DNA from: Polysphondylium violaceum
Lineage: Eukaryota; Evosea; Eumycetozoa; Dictyosteliales; Dictyosteliaceae
Direction of reading: 5' to 3'
Assembly (NCBI GenBank): GCA_000277445.1
Contig: AJWJ01000432.1
Location: forward strand, 1-20,745
DNA length: 20,745 nucleotides
Position 1 is the stretch's first letter, and every line of letters begins with the position of its first letter. This document shows, piece by piece, positions 16,919-20,745 of this stretch. The notes under the pieces are model-generated. The model was not told the origin of the DNA and made no database searches. It worked only from the letters and a program-made list of their open reading frames with translations. The position numbers and the translations under genes are program-made.

Positions 16919-18285
16919 TCATTTCCCTTGATGATATAATTGACTCGCCAAAATGGTTTGCACCATTTGGTTTTCTTTCAAGTTGTTGGTATAAAAAAAT
17001 TCAAGGTTTCCAAGTAACTGATTTTGAAGTAAATTGTTTTCAATGAGGAGTTTTGTTATAATATCTTTTGGTGATAAATTTAATTGTGGAGCGGTTGTTG
17101 AAATTGAAGGTGAGTCAGAAGCTCCAACTTCTAAAGTTACTCCACTTCCTCTGATGTAATAATGTTTTTTATTTTTGCACTCCCCATTGTCACATTTCAA
17201 AACTAAAATTTCAATAACATATGTATCATCTCTATTTTTAATCTTGTGAAATTTAAGAGAGTAAAATTTGAGAGAATATGATGGACTAATGTCCTCTTTT
17301 AATTTCAATACCAAGTATTGTTGTAATTCATCGAGTTGGGTCTCTGTAATCTCTACCCCAACAATTTTTCTACTTTTATCTATGATTCCTATATATAGAG
17401 AACCTCCATTTGTATTTAAAAAAGCACATACGGTTTTTAAATATTTACCAAAATTATTTTTAAGTGTTTTAATAGACATAGGCATATTATCACTTTCTGG
17501 TCCTTTAAACTCAATACGGTCACCCTCCATTTTATTATAGGCCAAGCCAAATAAAAATTCATTGGGATCCAAAACTTTTTAAATTACATCCAGGTTAGAA
17601 ATAAGATTATTGAGAATAAATTGTTAACTTACCTAATAGATTTTCATAAGCCAAAGGATACTTGATAGCTAGTTGTCTTAATAAATCAAGACAAATTTCA
17701 TTATGATTCATAACTTTGTTAGTTATAAGAGTTTTTGCAGTATAACAAGTTCCACAGGGCAGAAGGCCTTCTTTTATAGTTATTGAATAATGAGTGTTAT
17801 CAATTGGGGTTAATGAGGGGATTGGAGATACACCTAATACCTGTAAAACATTATTGAGATAGCTGGGAATAGATAGATTCCCTTTTTTAAATTCTGACAA
17901 GTCTTTCTTTTCATATGCAATCTTATATAAATCTAAATATTTTTCCAACGCATTTATCTATTTAACAAATTATTAGCATTTTGATTTAATCAATTATTGA
18001 AAAGAAAAAATACTTTAGAAAATTTTTGGTGATGAGTACTATCTGACTCTATAGTCTTATCTTCCTTTCCTTCTCTATATCTTAAAATATGTTTACCCTC
18101 TGCTCTTTTTGTTTGGTCATCATGCTGAACAGCTTGGGGCACTGCGCTTAATAACACTTTCAAATATCCTTTTTTTTTTTTGTTAAGTATAAATTAAGAT
18201 AAAATAAATGCATAAATCACAACCAACCATTGAGTTCCTGAGCACATTTTTGGCTTAATAGTTCCAGTTCATTATTACTAATCAT
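16919..18285 (-). CDS. Schlafen/AlbA_2-domain protein, four exons
   Basis: Exons 18285-18228, 18168-18014, 17957-17633 and 17574-16919 (introns 59, 56 and 58 nt) give 397 residues. Phases agree throughout; exon 1 rests on a weak GTTGGT donor and is the least certain. The C-terminal half holds a Schlafen-type AlbA_2 domain (about 195-320): MEGDRIEFKG (195-204), VCAFLNTNGGSLYIGIIDK (228-246) and IVGVE. The acidic residues E196, E201 and D245 line up by eye with the E-E-D set that forms the RNase centre of mammalian SLFN proteins. Schlafen proteins cleave tRNA/rRNA or restrict foreign nucleic acid; bacterial AlbA_2 proteins bind DNA. Residues 1-180 match nothing I know and include GLLPCGTCYTAKTLI (about 138-152). 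No ATPase or helicase domain follows, so it is a short form. It lies between two SKL-family genes on the same strand. Confidence 0.8.
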
Positions 18286-18510
18286 TTTGTTTTATGTGTG
18301 TTTCAAGAAAAAAAAAAAACATTACTAATGATCATCAATAGATTTTTCAAAAAAAAATAATTTTTAAATATTTTTTCGATCATCGAGATGCACCTTAATG
18401 ACAAATCTCAGACCGTATCCCTGATAAATATTTATCTATAATTTTTGTTTTAAATTCTTTGTCTGCAACAAAGTATGTCAAGTTTGAAAATAAGATTTAT
18501 TTAAACGTAT
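18286..18510. promoter_or_regulatory. Upstream region of the Schlafen-like gene
   Basis: 225 bp between the Schlafen-like start and the 3' end of family member B. It contains A-runs (18309-18320, 18349-18357), TTCGATCATCGAGATGC at about 18375-18391 and no coding frame. Confidence 0.4.
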
Positions 18511-19839
18511 TTAAAGTTTAGATGGAGCTGAGTTATAATTGAAATGAACTCTATAATCAAATAATTGACCGAAAACACCTTGACTAGTACTGACCATACT
18601 GGTGGTGATAGGTGTTCCATTTTGTGTATAATTGGTGATTGTCAATGGTGTGGTAACAAAGTTACCTTGAGCTTTTTGTAAAACTTGTTGAGGATCAAGT
18701 GGTTGGTTAACAAAGAATTGACCATGATTACCCAATTGAGGTAAATTGGCAGCATAACTGAATCCATATGGGTTTGGTAATTGGAATGATTGAATTTGAC
18801 TGACTTTGTAGGCAACTTGACTTTGTTCAATAGAGGTATCAACGTGATTATGATACACATGGACTGAATATGGGATAACAACATCTGGATTCAATGTAAC
18901 AAATTTTGGGAAAACATAAATATTATAGTCACTATAGGTCATTTTGTTCATAGCAATTGCAATTTCCTTAACATCACCTTGTCCAGCAGATAAAAGATTT
19001 TCAGATGCTTCACTAACAATGTTGTAGTAATTGTTTGGATCCCAATTAAAGAATGCCACACGAGTTCTATGTTCTTTAGTATTAACCATTTGATCTCTCA
19101 TGCCAAGATAAATGACATTGAAAACCAATGCATCAATAGTAGCGCCGACAGCTTCAGGTGGAGTGTAGAAATTGAATTTATAACCCAAATAACTGTTGTT
19201 GGCACCTTCAGAGAGAGCCAAGCCAAACTTTCTATAATTAAAATCAAGACCACGGTTAAAGAATGGTGTAAGACCTCTTGCAAGAATCCAACCACCATCA
19301 ATAAAATTTTGAAATTGATAAGGAACACCAAGAACATAGCTTTGAGTCCCAATAGTACCAGTAGTGGTTGATTGAATACCGGATTGACAATAAGCTTGAT
19401 AGGTTCTAACTCCATCTGCAGTTTGATGCATTCCAATAGAGTAACAATATGCCCAAATGATGGCATATTCATCCCAGACCATAAAGGCAAAAGAATCACC
19501 ATATTTATCTACCTGGACTGCTTGCCATGCATTGTAACCATTTTGTTGAATAAATTGGTATAATGGTAAAAGGTCTTTTTGATATTGAGTTTGTAATTTT
19601 GTAATTTTATCAAAATTGTTACTTTGATAAATAGCTTTTATTTCATTGCTCATACCAACTCTGGTTGTTTCTTTAATAGTAACTGGGGTTGGGGTAAGGG
19701 CAGCATTTAATGGTGGAGGAGTACATTTCTTTGCGGCATGGGCTTGGAGGACATATCTATAACCATCACCAAGGATTTTTGCATCTTTAACATGCTTTGA
19801 AAGATGAGCTGGATTATTAAACTGTTGAGTGGTAGCCAT
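18511..19839 (-). CDS. Tandem family member B, unrecognised protein ending in SKL
   Basis: Single exon, 442 residues from the ATG at 19839, a close paralogue of the protein at 15095-16411 along its full length (roughly 60 percent identical by eye). It ends in NSAPSKL, again a peroxisomal type 1 signal. Shared blocks: VGMSNEIKAIYQSNNFDK, GVPYQFQNF, GLTPFFNRGLDFNYRKFGLA, NLLSAGQGD, YSVHVYHNHVDT, YAANLPQLGNHGQ, MVSTSQGVFGQLFDYRVH. It differs mainly in the first 45 residues (a KKCTPPP insertion) and around 110-120 (VDKYGDSFAFMVWDE). No introns are seen, in contrast with the four-exon neighbour. Function unknown. Confidence 0.85.
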   Translation of the reverse strand: MATTQQFNNPAHLSKHVKDAKILGDGYRYVLQAHAAKKCTPPPLNAALTPTPVTIKETTRVGMSNEIKAIYQSNNFDKITKLQTQYQKDLLPLYQFIQQNGYNAWQAVQVDKYGDSFAFMVWDEYAIIWAYCYSIGMHQTADGVRTYQAYCQSGIQSTTTGTIGTQSYVLGVPYQFQNFIDGGWILARGLTPFFNRGLDFNYRKFGLALSEGANNSYLGYKFNFYTPPEAVGATIDALVFNVIYLGMRDQMVNTKEHRTRVAFFNWDPNNYYNIVSEASENLLSAGQGDVKEIAIAMNKMTYSDYNIYVFPKFVTLNPDVVIPYSVHVYHNHVDTSIEQSQVAYKVSQIQSFQLPNPYGFSYAANLPQLGNHGQFFVNQPLDPQQVLQKAQGNFVTTPLTITNYTQNGTPITTSMVSTSQGVFGQLFDYRVHFNYNSAPSKL

Positions 19840-20358
19840 TTTATAATTACTATTTATTTTATAAAATGATTTCTTTAGAGGTTAAATAGTCAACAATTTT
19901 TTTTTTTTAGTGATATTTAATTTTTTTCTTCTTTAATGATTTCCCTCCATAGATTGGTACATACATAATTTTTTTAGAGAAACATACCAAATGGTAGATA
20001 AAATTCATTAATGGGCATCTTCATCGAAATTGATTTTTTTAAAAAATTTTCAACTTTGGATGAAAAATTTATTGGGGCTTCACTGATTGAAAAAATCTGC
20101 ATATAACTATTCATTGCACAAGGATACTATTTAGTTGAAAATAATTGAAAGTTTTAGAGTTATCGAAAGTACTATTGGTGTTTCATCACTAAGTGTTTAG
20201 TTAGCAAAGGTAAATCTATACAACATAAATATGATCATTCAATTTCTATTTACAAAATGGAATTGAAAGAGCATGAATGATCTGATGAGAGATATTCAAT
20301 AACTATTGCATATCGAATTTGAATGAAATTTCATATCTGTTAATTTATTTATATGCTT
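19840..20358. promoter_or_regulatory. Upstream region of family member B
   Basis: 519 bp between members B and C. It contains the shared words TTCATCGAAATT (20020-20031) and AAAGTTTTAGAGT (20148-20160). No gene seen. Confidence 0.55.
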
Positions 20359-20745
20359 TTAAAGTTTAGAAGGAGTTGGATTATAACCCAAATGGATTCT
20401 GAAATCAAATAATTGATTGAAAACACCCTGAGAAGTACTAACCATGCTAGTGGTGATAGGTGTGCCACTTTGTGTAAAAGTTGTGAGAGTCAATGGTTGG
20501 GATACAAATTTACCTTGAGCTTGTAAAAGGAATAATTTAGGATCTACGAGTTGACCAACACAATATTGACCATGGTTACCTAATTGAGGTAAATTGGCTG
20601 CAAAAGTTACACCATATGGATTTGGACCTTTGTTGGTTTGGATTTGGTTGATTGCAACAGCAATTTGACTTTGTTCAATGTTAGTGTTAACATGATTGTG
20701 ATACACATGTACAGAGTATGAAACAACAACATCTGGTTTATAGTT
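20359..20745 (-). CDS. Tandem family member C, C-terminal part only (runs off the window)
   Basis: The reading frame is open from the window edge at 20745 to the stop at 20359, about 128 residues, so only the C-terminal 30 percent is seen. It reads KPDVVVSYSVHVYHNHVNTN, then FAANLPQLGNHGQYCVGQ, MVSTSQGVFNQLFDFRIHLG, and ends in NPTPSKL, matching the ends of the two complete members. Here too the last three residues are SKL. The visible part shows no damage. Confidence 0.85.
   Translation of the reverse strand, partial: NYKPDVVVSYSVHVYHNHVNTNIEQSQIAVAINQIQTNKGPNPYGVTFAANLPQLGNHGQYCVGQLVDPKLFLLQAQGKFVSQPLTLTTFTQSGTPITTSMVSTSQGVFNQLFDFRIHLGYNPTPSKL

Overview
The window looks like nuclear DNA of a dictyostelid social amoeba. 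It is very AT-rich, with long A/T homopolymers between genes. Introns are short (56-139 nt apart from one of 275 nt), with GTAAGT/GTATGT-type donors. Proteins carry Asn, Gln and acidic low-complexity tracts, a tRNA gene has a tRNA-targeting LINE remnant beside it, and the protein set is eukaryotic. Simple repeats are milder than I would expect in D. discoideum, so another dictyostelid is likely; the species cannot be fixed from sequence alone.

Layout. 1-4.1 kb, minus strand: a divergent alpha-tubulin and a helical-repeat protein ending in a TULIP (BPI/LBP-like) lipid-binding fold. 4.07-4.14 kb, plus strand: tRNA-Pro(UGG), followed by a cluster of small hairpins and a decayed LINE reverse-transcriptase fragment. 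4.84-7.03 kb is a long intergenic stretch with a diverged tandem duplication and G/T-rich and C/A-rich patches, ending at a possible 64-residue ORF. 7.8-9.6 kb, minus: prefoldin subunit 3 (three exons) and a CCDC28-like coiled-coil protein (two exons). 9.75-11.07 kb, plus: an Iwr1/SLC7A6OS-like RNA polymerase II import factor, divergent from the CCDC28-like gene. 11.2-13.05 kb, minus: a divergent CK2-alpha kinase with a roughly 270-residue extension that begins with hydrophobic segments. 14.12-14.88 kb, minus: a single gene encoding an H2B fold fused to an H2A fold (a histone doublet). 15.1-20.75 kb, minus: two complete and one edge-cut member of an unrecognised tandem family, all ending in the peroxisomal signal SKL, with a four-exon Schlafen/AlbA_2 gene between the first two.

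Several genes belong to core housekeeping: tubulin, the prefoldin that delivers tubulin and actin to the chaperonin, Pol II import, and CK2-type signalling. I see no operon-like logic; the neighbours are ordinary eukaryotic single genes. The accessory half (14-20.7 kb) holds the unusual material: the H2B-H2A doublet, the SKL-ending tandem family with shared upstream motifs, and the Schlafen-like gene among them.

All exon joins were made by eye from splice consensus plus continuity of the protein family. They are strongest for prefoldin 3, the CK2-like kinase, the histone doublet and the Schlafen gene (exons 2-4), and weakest for the first Schlafen exon and the tiny 13.5 kb candidate.
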